The notes under the pieces: generated by a model
The model's input: only the letters and a program-made list of their open reading frames with translations
What the model was told of the DNA's origin: nothing
Database searches by the model: none
Source: Zopfochytrium polystomum
Lineage: Eukaryota; Chytridiomycota; Chytridiomycetes; Chytridiales; Chytridiaceae
Direction of reading: 5' to 3'
DNA length: 64,000 nucleotides
Assembly (NCBI GenBank): GCA_025765615.1
Contig: JAIVFJ010000069.1
Span: 219,501-283,500 of the forward strand
Shown: piece after piece, positions 9,024 to 20,100 of the stretch
Position numbering within the stretch: the stretch's first letter is position 1
How the letters are laid out: each line of letters opens with the position of its first letter
Program-made: the position numbers and the translations under genes

Positions 9024-11060
9024 ATGGAGTCTTCTCCTTCGTCGCCTCGCCCATCCCCTGCTACCTCTTCCCCTCCGTTCCCCCCGACCACCATCACCAC
9101 CTCCTCCTCGATACCCACTTCGATTGCGGCTTCTTCAGCGAGTTCGACCACCCTGTCTCCCAAGTCACCCACTCCTGCCCCCTCATCAGCAGAGTCGGTG
9201 CCGACAGCCGAGTCTTCAGTCGCCTCCACCGCTACTACGAATGTTGGCACTATCATTACCGGACTGCCTATCACCGGGATCTCGCTGGGAAGTGCCTCGA
9301 GCGTCGGTACCGTGTCTCTGGTGATAGACCCCACCACCTCCACCTCTGCTCCGCAAATTCCTTCGACTTCGTCGAAAGGCATCACCACTCTTCCGACCGC
9401 AACAGCAACTACGAGGGCGATTGTCACGAATCCTCCTCCATCCACAACCTCGCCTACGACGACTGCCGGAAACCCACCTCCTGTAGTACAACCACCCGCT
9501 GTTCAGCAGCCATCGAGCGCCCAGCCTCCTCTTGTTGTGCAACAACCGCCACCTGCTTCCCCGTCGGCTCCACAAGCCACGACTTCACAGCAGCAGCAGC
9601 AGCAGCAGCAAGACCCAAACCAACAGAATGATCCACAGCAGGACCCACCACAGCAAGTGCCACAGAACGGCCCTTCGGCAACCACTATTCCTCCCACTTC
9701 GCTTCCAACGACCAATGGATTACCTCCAACGGGGCCTTCAGGCAGTGGAACGGTTTCGTCGTCGTCCATTTTCACAACAACGTCCTTGGCAGGCCCAGGT
9801 CCCCCTTCTGGCCCCACAAGCACGCTGACGGCCTCTGCAGCCTCTTCATCCTCCTCGCCCGCTTTCATTGCTGCGATCGGCTCATCGGCCGCCGTCGCTG
9901 CGATTGCAGTCCTGGGAATCGCCCTTTTTGCGCTCCGCCGTCGGCGGCAGCAAAAGTTGGGATTCTTGCCGTACCCAGGCCCCTCGCAAAGTCCAACGTC
10001 CCCCAAAGATGGAAGTGCGGTGCGGGAGCCTGAGGTATTACTGTATTCGCATCCAGGTCGTGCTACCCCGGACACTCCATTCGACCCTGCCCGCACCTTT
10101 GACTCGCCAGTGCAATCTGGTGAGAGTGATGCCGACGGTTACTACAACTATTACCACTACCCGAGTGGCGTTACGGGCGGAACAGCCTCTGCGCTCATAT
10201 CCCCGACAAACGATCACCGCGGATACTACACCGCCGCTGCCGCTGCCGCCGCTGCGGCATTCACCGCGCCGCTGTCTCCCAGCGACACTGGATCGTACCA
10301 GTATTCGAGCGGCGAATTCGGGCCGGACCTCGGTGCACCTACTCCCGTCAACTCGGACGCCACGGACTCGCCTTACATGCCACCGAATGAGGCGATGCTG
10401 CCCCTACCGCCTGCGCCCGCCGCTGTTGTCACCACCAGCGCCCCTTCTCTGTCCCTGCGCAGCGCCCGACCTCCTCAGCAACCCCCGCCTCCGCACCGCC
10501 CGCCACCGGGCTCGTCCTCCGTCGCCGCTGCCGGCCAATACCCGCCGCCGCCTCCCCTCGCCGCCATTCCCGCGGCAGCCCCTGTCCGCCGCGCCGTCTT
10601 TGCCCGTGCTGACACCCCTCCCGCCGTCCAGTTCCCGCGCCCACCCCACACCCCGTCCCCGCACCCGCTCTCCCCGTCCAGCCCCACCATGGATGCCTCA
10701 ACTTCCACCCCGTCCCGCGTCGTCCCCAACCCACGCGGCGGTGTCGCCACCGCCGCCGCCTCAGAGGCCCCCGACGACGGCCGCTCGCTCTCCCAGTCGA
10801 CCGGCGCCTCTGCGGGCCGCTCAACCGGCAGATCGACGGACGGCGAAACCCTCGCGCGCGGTGCGCACGGCGGCAAGTTCCATCCGTCGCTGTACTCGGT
10901 CGTGTCGGGCGACTCTGCCGAGGAAGATGAAGAGTCCTTCGAGGGAACAAACGGTTGGGGGAGGCGGACGGAGGACAGCGAGGCCGGGAGGGGGGAACCG
11001 GAAATGACCAAGGCGGAGAGTGACTTTATGTCGAACTTGCTCAAGGGATTGGGACTATGA
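9024..11060 (+). CDS. Ser/Thr/Pro-rich single-pass membrane protein, paralogue-like to the gene at 2-2083
   Basis: A 678-residue frame: an ectodomain of about 285 residues rich in Ser, Thr and Pro with a QQQQQ tract, a hydrophobic segment at about residues 282-302 followed by a basic RRRRQQK stop-transfer, then a Pro/Ala/Ser-rich cytoplasmic tail with poly-Ala and YNYYHYP motifs, ending SNLLKGLGL. Order of parts and composition match the first gene. The ATG at 9024 is the first in this frame after an upstream TGA at 8994, but it does not start a signal peptide; a Ser/Pro-rich frame from 8693 and a hydrophobic stretch around 8730-8800 in a third frame leave room for an upstream spliced exon, so the start is uncertain. 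Likely a heavily glycosylated surface protein; no enzymatic domain is seen. Confidence 0.68.
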   Translation: MESSPSSPRPSPATSSPPFPPTTITTSSSIPTSIAASSASSTTLSPKSPTPAPSSAESVPTAESSVASTATTNVGTIITGLPITGISLGSASSVGTVSLVIDPTTSTSAPQIPSTSSKGITTLPTATATTRAIVTNPPPSTTSPTTTAGNPPPVVQPPAVQQPSSAQPPLVVQQPPPASPSAPQATTSQQQQQQQQDPNQQNDPQQDPPQQVPQNGPSATTIPPTSLPTTNGLPPTGPSGSGTVSSSSIFTTTSLAGPGPPSGPTSTLTASAASSSSSPAFIAAIGSSAAVAAIAVLGIALFALRRRRQQKLGFLPYPGPSQSPTSPKDGSAVREPEVLLYSHPGRATPDTPFDPARTFDSPVQSGESDADGYYNYYHYPSGVTGGTASALISPTNDHRGYYTAAAAAAAAAFTAPLSPSDTGSYQYSSGEFGPDLGAPTPVNSDATDSPYMPPNEAMLPLPPAPAAVVTTSAPSLSLRSARPPQQPPPPHRPPPGSSSVAAAGQYPPPPPLAAIPAAAPVRRAVFARADTPPAVQFPRPPHTPSPHPLSPSSPTMDASTSTPSRVVPNPRGGVATAAASEAPDDGRSLSQSTGASAGRSTGRSTDGETLARGAHGGKFHPSLYSVVSGDSAEEDEESFEGTNGWGRRTEDSEAGRGEPEMTKAESDFMSNLLKGLGL

Positions 11061-12116
11061 GATAAGGTATGAGCGCTGGGAAGGATTGTTTTTGCACTTT
11101 GGGCCTAGCTCCATTGTCGGCGATTATTTCGCCTTGTTTCCCCTCCCTAGCTCCTGCCACTGAACCGTTGCTTTTAATTTTCTACTCCTTTACTGCGCGA
11201 CAGGGGCATTACTTTTCTTTTGCGCATTTCTTCTTTAATTTTTTTTTTTTCTATTTTGTTTTGCGTGCACCTTTACTCTTCCTCAATCCCCAGCTGTATT
11301 CATCGTTTCTTCTGCCTTTCTCTTCCTTGGATGCGATATGCGAACGATTTCTTACCTTTTCCCAGCTTTCTTCCTTTAACACTACCCTCCTCTACCATCC
11401 AAAATTTTTTTCCTGAACTCCTCTTTCTCCTTTTATTTTTTTTTCTTTCTTCCTTCTTTGTGGCAACCCTTCAAACCCCCCAAAGCCGCGCAGTCGTTCA
11501 TCGCTTTCCGGAGAGGCTGGCTCCTCTTCTTTCCCTCCTTTACCACCTTACCTTCTTCTTTTTGTGCAGAGGCAGTTTACAGCGTGCCACTGTCCTATCG
11601 AATTCTCTTTTTACCTCTCTGGGCTGAATCATCTTTCTCAGCCTCCTTTTCCGTGAAATATACTCACCACCGAATTTTATCCCTTTCCATATTCGTTTCC
11701 CCTACCCTGCTTTCTTCTTTCGTCCATTACGACGAAGAGCCCACCGCTCGTGAGAAAGCCCCAACCACTTCACCACACAAGTAGAAACGGAATACGTGAC
11801 CTGCACTTCTGCACTTGCACTTGCATACGCGGTTCTGAACCTTCTGATCCCCATGGAAAAAAGGAAACAAAAAAAAAGAAAGAAAGGAAGAAAAACACTT
11901 TGACTTGGACCCTCACACCTGAACCACTGAATGCAATCCTATCCAAACCTTGGCTTTGTGCCCTATCGGAACCGACCGCTCATGCAAAACCAAGGCTGCC
12001 ATTGGGACTGGCGCGCCCTGGAGGTTGGGTTGATTTATTCGATCCCGGCTCATTCCTTCATAATGTTTTTGCTGGGACACACAATCTTAACTTACGGTCA
12101 TCACAAATAGGAGCGG
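11061..12116. other. Intergenic pyrimidine-rich spacer
   Basis: Mostly T/C-rich + strand sequence with poly-T stretches (about 11237-11256, 11440-11460) and an A-rich stretch near 11860-11895. No gene supported; probably 3' UTR of the upstream gene and the promoter of the next one. Confidence 0.6.
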
Positions 12117-13879
12117 ATGATCTCGGATGGTAACGGCGGAAAGACTGCCGTACACCGCGATGGAGGATTTCCCCAGGTATGCAGACGCTTCCCGAGTTCT
12201 GCTTCTCCTTCCTTATTGAGGACGACATGGAAAACACCGATTAGTACTCGGCTGAAGAATCGGATGGTGATGATGCAAGCGATACAGATGGTTTGCTTTA
12301 CGGGATTAATGGTGGTGTTGATATGGAAGAGGTACGCTTCCATTTTCTCAAAATGATACATCGTTTGACGTTATCTCAGGGTGTCGTCACCACCGTCGAT
12401 GCGAACAGCGAGGATTGGCTCGAAAGCTTTGAACAGTATATCGACAGTGCAACCGTCGACAATGTCGAGTTTGACGGGCCTAGCACTGGTCCCTCCAGAG
12501 AGGAGGTAATGCCCTCTTTCCTTGACGTTGATCTTTACTTGCTGTGTCTCTTGGCGGTAAGGTTCCCTTTTCCCCAACGCTGTCGCCTTACCCAACCCCT
12601 CTGGACAGAATCCCGCATTCGCTGAACCCGCCGGCTTTGGCCATGATCTGCCTTCCGTGGTATGCAGAGTGTTTCTATTTCGCAACCGATCCAATCCGTT
12701 CTGATGGAAGAAGAATTGGGCCCCTTTGATCCCAGCAACCACCAAACCGATGCAGGAGCTCGCGCCCTGCAGCTCGCCCGAACCATTCGGGCGACGCGGG
12801 TACTGGCAACTCGGAGGTTGGTTTCATTGTTTGTCACCGATTTCGTTCATCTTGTTTAATATGGCCAATTTTTTTAGAGCTCGAATGAAGTAATTCGCGC
12901 CGACGGTGGTGGTCCGAGACTCCATCGATCCAACCGCAAACGGAAGGAGCGATACAGCCCTACCAAAGGGAAACGCGGATTGCAGACGCAAGCGGACCCC
13001 AGCCCGGTGGCCAGTGGCAAAATTCTTGACAACTCCCAGCTTATCTCGACGGTCACAGAAGCAACGGGGTCGCTCACTGTAGAATGCGCGTTCGAACGGG
13101 ATTTTCCAAAAAAAGAAGCCCCGCTCAGCCTGGATGTCTGCGTTGAGACGCCCACGTGTCCCCGCAATGGAAAACAAAAGAACCCCAAGCTTGGCTACTG
13201 GCAGTTCGGAGATAATCTCGTCGCGAGGTGGAAAAACAGATTCAGCACGCCGGGGATTCAATCCCCTGAGGAGTACGATAACGGCGTGATCACAAGCCTG
13301 TGCCAAATAGTGATCGGCCACGCGATCAACTATTATAGGTCAATAATTGAGCACGCCTGTCTTAGGCTTGGGGACAGAGCCTACCTTATCCGCCTGTCGG
13401 AGCAGCGCTGCATTTGCGGAGGTGACTCGCTGCTTCGAATGACCTTCAACAACCACGACGCCATCGTCTGCTCGCGCTGCCGCAAGAATCTCCTGGGCGG
13501 CAGGGTCACAGTCAGGGAAGGGGCCAGTGGTCCATGGAAAATGGCCACAATTCAATGGCAGTACATTTGCTGCCGCTGCCAACAAAAGAGATTGCGCGGA
13601 GCCGGCAGGAATGGATGTTACCTGGACGCGCTCAAACACTTGGTGAAGAAACACGGTAATGAAGGCTTTGTTGGCAGGTTTGTGAAGGGCGAGTGCGAGA
13701 GAAGAGTGGGGTTGGGTTCTGGGATATGGTGGTTCAAACAGCCTATTGCTGCTCTCACCAACGTGGTTTTTTTTTCCCCTCTTTCTTCGGAACCCAATAC
13801 CTTGCACAGCTACCCTCTCTTTGGGCTTCTCGACTTTGCGCTGGCGAACGTCAATCCAAAGACCGAGCACGGCGCCTGA
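12117..13879 (+). CDS. Unknown protein with acidic N-terminus and cysteine-pair (zinc-ribbon-like) C-terminal region
   Basis: Five exons are inferred by GT-AG signals with matching phase: 12117-12176, 12245-12331, 12380-12505, 12668-12816 and 12880-13879, giving about 473 residues. The N-terminal part is acidic (SAEESDGDDASDTDG), the middle has a basic patch (NRKRKERYSPTKGKR) that could be a nuclear localisation signal, and the C-terminal third holds cysteine pairs CICGGD, CSRC and CCRC that could bind zinc. I do not recognise the family. The 3' end is uncertain: a T-rich stretch at about 13765-13809 ending in CACAG looks like an intron, and splicing it would switch to a basic tail (KDRARRLSRN). 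The acceptor at 12878-12879 was chosen because it alone keeps the frame. Confidence 0.6.
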
Positions 13880-14553
13880 GTCGAAACCTTAGCTCGGCCG
13901 TCGCGAGAACGTTTCGCTCGTTTCCCTCCCTCCTTTTTTTGTTTTTGTTTTAGTGCTTTCTTGTTTCTTTTTTGGAATTTGTTTTCTTCTAACCCTGTTG
14001 AGAAAGGCGGCTGCCAGCACCTCCATCCCCCTCCCCCCTCCCTGTGTTCCATTTCCTCGAATTTGGACCCTTCCACCGTCCCTTCCATCTATAGTCTTGT
14101 AGAAACCCTCTCTTCTGTTGGAAAGCGCTGAGCGTATGTGACCTTAACCTTTGTCGCCCACATTTCGAAAATATGAATGATTTCTTATCCCTTATTTTTC
14201 TCAAAAACCAAAGGCTGATTGCGAGGAGGGAGGGGGTGGAGGCGGAGGAGGAGGAGGGAGGAAGTGGGAGACGGGCAGCTGGGCGGCTGGGAAAAGAACA
14301 TGGCATGCGAAGTGCGCCCGAGTGGAAATGGGCCCCTTCGCTCTCTTCTCTCTCTCTCACTTTTTTCTATTTATCTTTGCGTGTCTTGCCCTGCGCTGCG
14401 CACGTGCTGGGGACGGCAAAACCCATATAGCCGCAACACTACGGATGGGCCCTGAGTTTTGATTGGCCGGGAGCACGATCAGCCCATCCATGTCTGTCTG
14501 CTTTTGCTTTTTCTTTTTCCGCCCAGTCTCCAAGCTCTCTCTCTCTCTCTCTC

Positions 14554-14623
<70 letters not shown>

Positions 14624-14786
14624 TTCCACTTTCCAAAAGCAGCGAAATCTGCCCTCCAAGCTCCCCTCTCTTCCCACTTTCGTTGCTCATCGGACCTCAT
14701 CGTCTTACTCGCCTCTCTTCCCTTCCCGATCGCTTTCTGCCCCTTGACGAGAGCCGTTCCGCACGATAGCCTCGGCGCGCGACGCG
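13880..14786. other. Intergenic spacer with CT microsatellite
   Basis: No supported gene. Contains a C/T-rich stretch and the (CT)n tract at 14536-14620, about 170 bp before the next start codon. The ORFs crossing the tract are Leu/Ser or Arg/Glu repeats produced by it. Confidence 0.6.
14536..14620. repeat. (CT)n microsatellite
   Basis: Two short CT blocks followed by an almost perfect CT run, in the presumed promoter or 5' leader of the DUF1295 gene. Confidence 0.9.
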
Positions 14787-16324
14787 ATGCCCTCGACTTC
14801 GACAACAACGACGACGACGGCGGCGAGAACGTCGAGCGCGACCATCGCCGCTCTTGTCGTCTTCACACTCTCGGCCGTCGCCGCATCCGTCGCATCCGCC
14901 GCATCCCGCCGCAGCCGCCGCATCGTCCGGGGACGCAAACTCTTCGTCGCCGTCTTCCTCCTCTTCGCCAGACGCAATTGCCGCCGCCGCCGCCGCCGCG
15001 CTGGCGCACGACGGCGTCAGCAGCAGCAGCAACCCTGCCGCGTTCCCGCTCCACATGCTGGAGCCCTCGTCGCTGGCTGCCGCCGCCGCCTCGCTCGTCA
15101 ACGCCTACGTCGCGCTCCCGCCACTCGTCTCGGGCATCTTTATTCTCGCCGCCTTCATCTCGTCCTCCTATGCAGTCGCTAACTTTTCGGGAAATTACTC
15201 CCAGGTTGGGAGGAGTTGCTGAATGCTCGTGCGCCCCAACACGCTGATCAAATTCAAAATCAAAACACTCGCAAAAACAAAAACAAAAAAAAACAAACCA
15301 AAAAAAATCGCCCAGGTTGACCGGATCTGGAGCATCACGCCCATCTTTTATGCCGTAAACTACCTTGTGGTCGCCCTCGCGCGCGGGTACCCCCCTCGAC
15401 GCCAGACTCACCGTCATGGCGGCGCTCGTCACGGCCTGGGGCGTCCGGCTGACGGCCAACTTTGCGCGAAAGGGCGGCTACAACTGGCACGACCAAGACT
15501 ACCGCTGGCCGTACCTGCGCACGCAGACCTTCTTCAGCAAGTCGCGCATCGCGTGGGAGCTCTTCTCGCTCGCCTTCATCCACATTTACCAGAACCTGCT
15601 CCTCTTCCTCACCACCCTGCCCACCCACGTCGCCTTTGCCGCCCTCCAGGCGTCCGCGACCAGCGGCGCGACGGCCACAACCTGGACCGTCTACGACACG
15701 GCGGCCGCCGCCGGCTTCCTCGCCTTCCTCGCGCTCGAGAGCGTCGCCGACGAGCAGCAGTGGGCCTTCCAGTCCGCCAAGCACGCCCACCTGAGCCGAG
15801 GCACCCCGCTGCGCGACCTCCCCGTCACCAAACCCCACCCCTCCCTCCGCTACGGCTTCCACACCGCCGGCCTCTTCCGGTACTCCCGACACCCCAACTT
15901 TGTCGGCGAGTTTTGCATCTGGTGGGCGTACTTCGGCTTTTCGGTCGGCGCGACCGCCTCGGCGGCTTCTGCCGCCGCGGCCGCGGTCCCGTGGCATGCG
16001 GGGCTGCTGAATTGGACGGTCGTTGGCACCGTGCTGCTCACGCTGCTGTTTCAGGGGTCTACGGCGTTCACGGAGTATATCTCGGTGCGCAAGTACCCGC
16101 TGTACAAGGTAATTACTTTATTTCTCGTCCCTCGCCAACCTTTTCTGTGTTTCTGCTCAACACACTTCACGCAGGTGTACCAACGCCACGTGCCGGCGCT
16201 CATTCCGTGGTGGCCGACGCGCGTGGACGCGCTCGAGCGCGAACTTAAGCAGGCGTTTGACGCGGGGGGCGAGGAGGACGGGCAGAAGAAGAAGGTCGCG
16301 GCGACCAGCAAAAAGTCAAAGTAG
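14787..16324 (+). CDS. DUF1295-family membrane protein (steroid 5-alpha-reductase-like), with frameshift
   Basis: The core matches the DUF1295 family: an early helical segment ending NFSGNYSQ, then VDRIWSITP, VRLTANFARKGGYNW, DYRW, and the signature LFRYSRHPNFVGEF, with several hydrophobic helices. Family members are integral ER-type membrane proteins related to steroid 5-alpha reductases; the substrate is unknown. Introns inferred at 15205-15315 and 16109-16174; the second is 66 bp and free of stops, so retention would not break the frame. A shift is needed near 15388-15395, next to a C6 run, equal to one extra base. The first exon is uncertain: the ATG at 14787 opens a Thr-rich, hydrophobic N-terminus, but the conserved part begins in another frame after about 14854. 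The C-terminus is Lys-rich (KKKVAATSKKSK), resembling an ER-retention tail. Confidence 0.78.
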
Positions 16325-16502
16325 TAGTGATCAGGGTGTGTTTCTTTGTTTGGGTTGATTGATTTGAATACATGCTTGAGAACCAACCACCAGGAATAAT
16401 TGTCTTGCGGCTGGGAAGGCAGTGAGCGATAAAGCGGGAGAGACAGTCAAAAAAGAAGAGGCAGACAGACAGACACGCAGACAGACAGACAGAAAGCAAA
16501 CG

Positions 16503-17680
16503 ATGGCCGCAACAACAGCTCGTCGGCGCAACCACCGCACGTCGCCGCCTCGGCCACCTCGGGGTCGGCCACTCGGCGATCTCGGCCTCCCCCTCGTCAT
16601 CCTCCCCGCTGCCGCGCTCGCGATCGTCGCCGCCGTCGCCGCCATCCTCATCCCCGCGCCGTTCCCCTCCGCCGCCGCCGACGCCGCCGCTGCGCAGCAC
16701 CAGCAGCCCATCGCCGTGGCGGTCCAGCGCGACGACGAGAAACCAAACCCCTCGCCGCCCGCGCCGATCCGCAAGGTGATCGCCGTCGGCGACCTCCACG
16801 GCGACCTCCCGCACGCCACGCGCGTGCTCCAGATGGCCGGCATCGTCGACGACGCACTGGAGTGGGCCGCCGAGGACGGCACCGTGTTTGTGCAGACGGT
16901 GTGAATAAGCAGATCTGATTCCCATCGTTTGTCCATCATCTCACACACACACACACACACACAAAACAGGGCGACGTCGTCGACCGCGGGCCTGACACGA
17001 TCGCGCTGTACCGCCTCCTCCAACGGCTGCACGCCTCGCGGCCGTCCGCGGTCCACCCGCTGCTGGGCAACCACGAGGTGATGAACATGGCCAACGACCT
17101 GCGCTACGTCACGCGCGAGGACACGGCGTCGTTCGGCGGCGCCGCGGCGCGCCGCGCCGCCTTCGCCGCCGACGGCTGGATCGGCGCGTGGCTGCGCGGC
17201 CTCAACGTCTCGGCCGTCGTCGACCGCTCCGTGTTTGTCCACGGCGGCATCTTGCCGGCGTGGGTCGCGGCCGTCGAGGGCGACGAGGAGAAGAAGGGGA
17301 AGAGGAAGAAGGAGGACGGAGAGAGGGAGGGGGAGGGGGAGAACGCGACGACCAAGGGAAAGGTCAAGGGCGTCGACCGCGTCAACGGCGAGGCAGGCAG
17401 GGCCGTGCGCGACGCCGTGTGGCGCGCGCCCGTGCTGGGCGGCGACGGCCCGCTGTGGTACCGCGGGTTTGCGCAGGACGACGAGCGGACCGTGTGCAAG
17501 GTAGGGTGTTTTTTTTTTTTTTTTTCTTTCTTGTTTCTATTGTTGTTTGAGCGAGAGCCTTCGCGAATTCGCTCGCCGTTTCGCTACGCGTTTGTAACGC
17601 GGCGCAGTTCGCGCGCGCTTCGCGTTCGCGCGCAAAAAAAGCATCAATCGACAAACTCACCAACCATCCTCCCCTCTTTT

Positions 17681-17717
<37 letters not shown>

Positions 17718-18058
17718 TCCTCCGCCGCACGCTGCGCCTCGTCGACGCGGACCGCATGGTGATCGGGCACACGCCGCAGTACGAGACGGGGCGTGTGCTG
17801 TCGCGGTGCGGCGGGCGCGTGTTTGTGATCGACGTCGGCATCTCGGCGTACTACGGCGGCCACTGCGCGGCGCTCGAGATTGCGGGTGAGAACGTGACGG
17901 CGCTGTATTGCGCGGACGGCGGCGGCGTGGAGGGGGAAGGGGAGGAGGACGGCGCGGGGGTAGAGGGGGCGAGGAAGGCGGGGAAGTGGAGGCGGCCGAG
18001 GCAGGTCAGGGTCGACTTGACGCCGGCGTGGGCGAGGCGGGGCAAGACGGAGCTGTGA
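16503..18058 (+). CDS. Shewanella-like PPP-family metallophosphatase, membrane-anchored
   Basis: Three exons (16503-16898, 16970-17500, 17717-18058) give about 422 residues. The PPP metal-binding motifs appear in order: GDLHGD, GDVVDRGP, GNHE, VFVHGGILP and GHTPQ, the last followed by IDVGIS. This layout with a spaced-out cap region matches Shewanella-like protein phosphatases (SLP), presumed Ser/Thr or Tyr phosphatases using two metal ions. Residues about 28-52 form a hydrophobic segment after a basic start (ARRRNHR), so it is probably a type II membrane or secretory-pathway protein. A Lys/Glu-rich low-complexity insert lies between the HGG motif and the second intron. Intron 1 holds a CA microsatellite. 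Intron 2 (216 bp) has a T run at the donor side and a 33 nt A run at the acceptor side and has no in-frame stop. All key ligands are present, so an active enzyme is expected. Confidence 0.85.
17507..17716. repeat. Intronic poly-T / poly-A pair
   Basis: Within intron 2 of the phosphatase gene, a T run of about 18 nt at 17507-17525 and an A run of about 33 nt at 17683-17715 flank a GC-rich centre with CGCG-rich short palindromes. In RNA the two runs could pair and bring the splice sites together. Confidence 0.7.
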
Positions 18059-18233
18059 CGAAGAAGTAGAAGAACGGAGAAGAAGAGGGATGGTTTTGGG
18101 GGTTGGTTGGGTTCGTTTACGTTCCTCTATCTTTTTTTTTTTTTTTTTTTTTTTTTTTGGTTTATCTCTCCCTTGTTTTTTTGGTCAGTGAAGGTTTTCA
18201 TCCCTGTCTTGTTTCGTTTGCTCGTCCAGTCAA

Positions 18234-18264
<31 letters not shown>

Positions 18265-18430
18265 TTCCGTCAGGAAACGCTTGTTCGCGCCATCCGTCCG
18301 CACGATTGCGCTAAAAAGGAAGCTTCAAAAAAAAAAAAAAAATAAAAAAATAAAAAAAAGCGAAAAGAGCAATCGAGAGTCGCAACTGTTTCAAATCATC
18401 ACATTCATCGCAAGTCATTTTTATCCTTGG
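18059..18430. other. Spacer with (TCTG)n and homopolymers
   Basis: Contains a 20+ nt T run at about 18132-18158, a (TCTG)n tract at about 18234-18262 and an A-rich stretch at 18328-18360. No gene supported. Confidence 0.7.
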
Positions 18431-19645
18431 ATGGCGTCGTCGGCGTCGTCTTCTTCTTCTTCTTCTTCTTCTTCTTCTTCTTCTTCATCTTCTTCCCCTT
18501 CTACTTCTTCTTTTTCGCCTTTCGACGACGGCGCCGACGCTCGGCTCTTGGATTTCGTGATCGTCGACCAGCCCCCTGCACTACTGGCCCGGTCCTCCCC
18601 CTCCTCGTCCACCGACTCCATCGCTCCCTCCTCATCTTCTCCTTCCGCTTCCTCTTCTTCTTCCTCCTCCTCTTCTTCTTCTTCGTCCACTGCGCCACAT
18701 CAGGAACTGCAACACCAACAGCACAAACAAGAACAGCAACCAGAACACTTCCAACAAATGGACGCCGAGCTCGCCAAACTCTCCCTCGCCGCCGCCACCG
18801 TCGCAAAGATCGACAACCCGGCCGTCGCCGCCGCCGCCGCCGCCGCCCGCGCCCCACCCGCCGACCGCCGCGCCCTGTCCAAGGAAGAGGCCGAGGAGAT
18901 CAAAGAGGTTCGGGAGACTCTTGCGTTTACTGTTGCTTGGGGCGTGTCTGCCCGTCTCCCCACACGCCCACCACACTCTAATCTCCCATACACTACCAAA
19001 AAAAAAAAAAACAAAAAAAAAAACAAAAAACGCCCAAACAACAACAGTTCCACTTCCACGTCTACTGGCACACCAGCGACCCGTCGGCGCGCGCGGCCGC
19101 CCTCGCCCTCCGCGACGACATCCTCCGCCTCAATGCGCTCGGCTTCTTTGTCGCCGTCCCGCTCGCCCGCGTCAACGAAGGACCCATCGGCCCCCACCCC
19201 ATGGGCTCGTACGAGGTCTGGGTCCCCACCGAGCACTTTGCCAGGTTCTACCAGTGGATCGTCAGGAATAGGAACGAGAAGGTGTCGGTGCTGTTGCACC
19301 CGTTGAGCAAGGAGGAGGTGTTGGGTGAGAGGCTCTTTTCTCTGTTTTTTTTTTTCTTCATTTTTTTTCTATCTTTTTTTTGGTTTTTTTATTGGACTAG
19401 GACAGACCATCACGCTCTTTCATGCACACACGCTCACACGCTCACACACATACCCACACACTCACTCACTCTCATCATCGATAGACCACACGACTCGCGC
19501 CGTCTTCATGGGCCCCTCCGCCCCGCTGTGGGTCGACGTCCTGCGCCCCAAGCTCGAGCACTGGCCGTTGCAGTACCCGGAGCTCGGCCTCGGGTACTCC
19601 CGCCCCGCTGACCAAGATGGGAGGGCCAGGGCGGAAGAGGAGTGA
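18431..19645 (+). CDS. DOPA 4,5-dioxygenase-family protein with poly-Ser N-terminus
   Basis: Exons 18431-18907, 19048-19324 and 19485-19645 give 304 residues with matching phases. After a disordered N-terminus (poly-Ser from a TCT repeat, poly-Gln, poly-Ala) the C-terminal 130 residues match the DOPA dioxygenase family: FHFHVYWH at the start, GPHPMGSYEV in the middle, VLLHP, and DHTTRAVFMG. The histidines in these motifs are the expected metal ligands. Plant and fungal relatives open DOPA to betalamic or muscaflavin-type products, but many fungal members are of unknown substrate, so a pigment role is only a possibility. The poly-Ser extension of about 150 residues is unusual for this compact family. 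The second intron has T-rich and CA-repeat sequence. Confidence 0.85.
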
Positions 19646-20100
19646 ATGAATGGGGGGCTTGTTCCTCTTCTTTTCTCCTTTAATATTTTTTCTTTGGTTC
19701 TGGCGTCACCCCTCGTCGGCAACACCCAGGCCCTGCCGGCTGCTGCAACCCCCTCCTGGCAAACCAAGTTGTGAAATAACACCCGAATGTACGTTTGTTC
19801 GATGGTTGATTCCTTGAGAAGGCGCGCGAGCTGGAACTAGAGCATCAATATGAACCCTTTTCTCTTTTTCGTGGGGTCTACACACGACAAATATGTATTG
19901 GGGGATGGAAAGTTGGCAAAAGGGAAAGAACTCTGCTTGTTTGAGAAAAGCCGAGCCACCCACGCCGACCTCCTCCCACCGCCGCAGCCGACGATCGGAG
20001 CGTCGACCCGCCTGTCCATCCATTAGCTCCCACCACCCAGGCAAGACCCAGCCCGCCCAGCCTAGGCAAGCAAGCAAGCAAAAGCAAGCAAGCGAGATAT
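19646..20100. other. Intergenic spacer
   Basis: Nothing recognised except a run of AAGCAAGC-type repeats at about 20065-20095 immediately before the next start codon, probably 5' leader. Confidence 0.6.

Noticed and set aside
8380..9054. Acidic minus-strand ORF with a Ser-Leu repeat tail
   Set aside because: The acidic part is antisense to Ser-rich coding DNA and the tail is the GA microsatellite read backwards.
13245..13275. T-arm-like GGGGATTCAATCCCC as a tRNA gene
   Set aside because: It lies within a conserved-looking coding exon and there is no A-box or acceptor pairing at the right distance.
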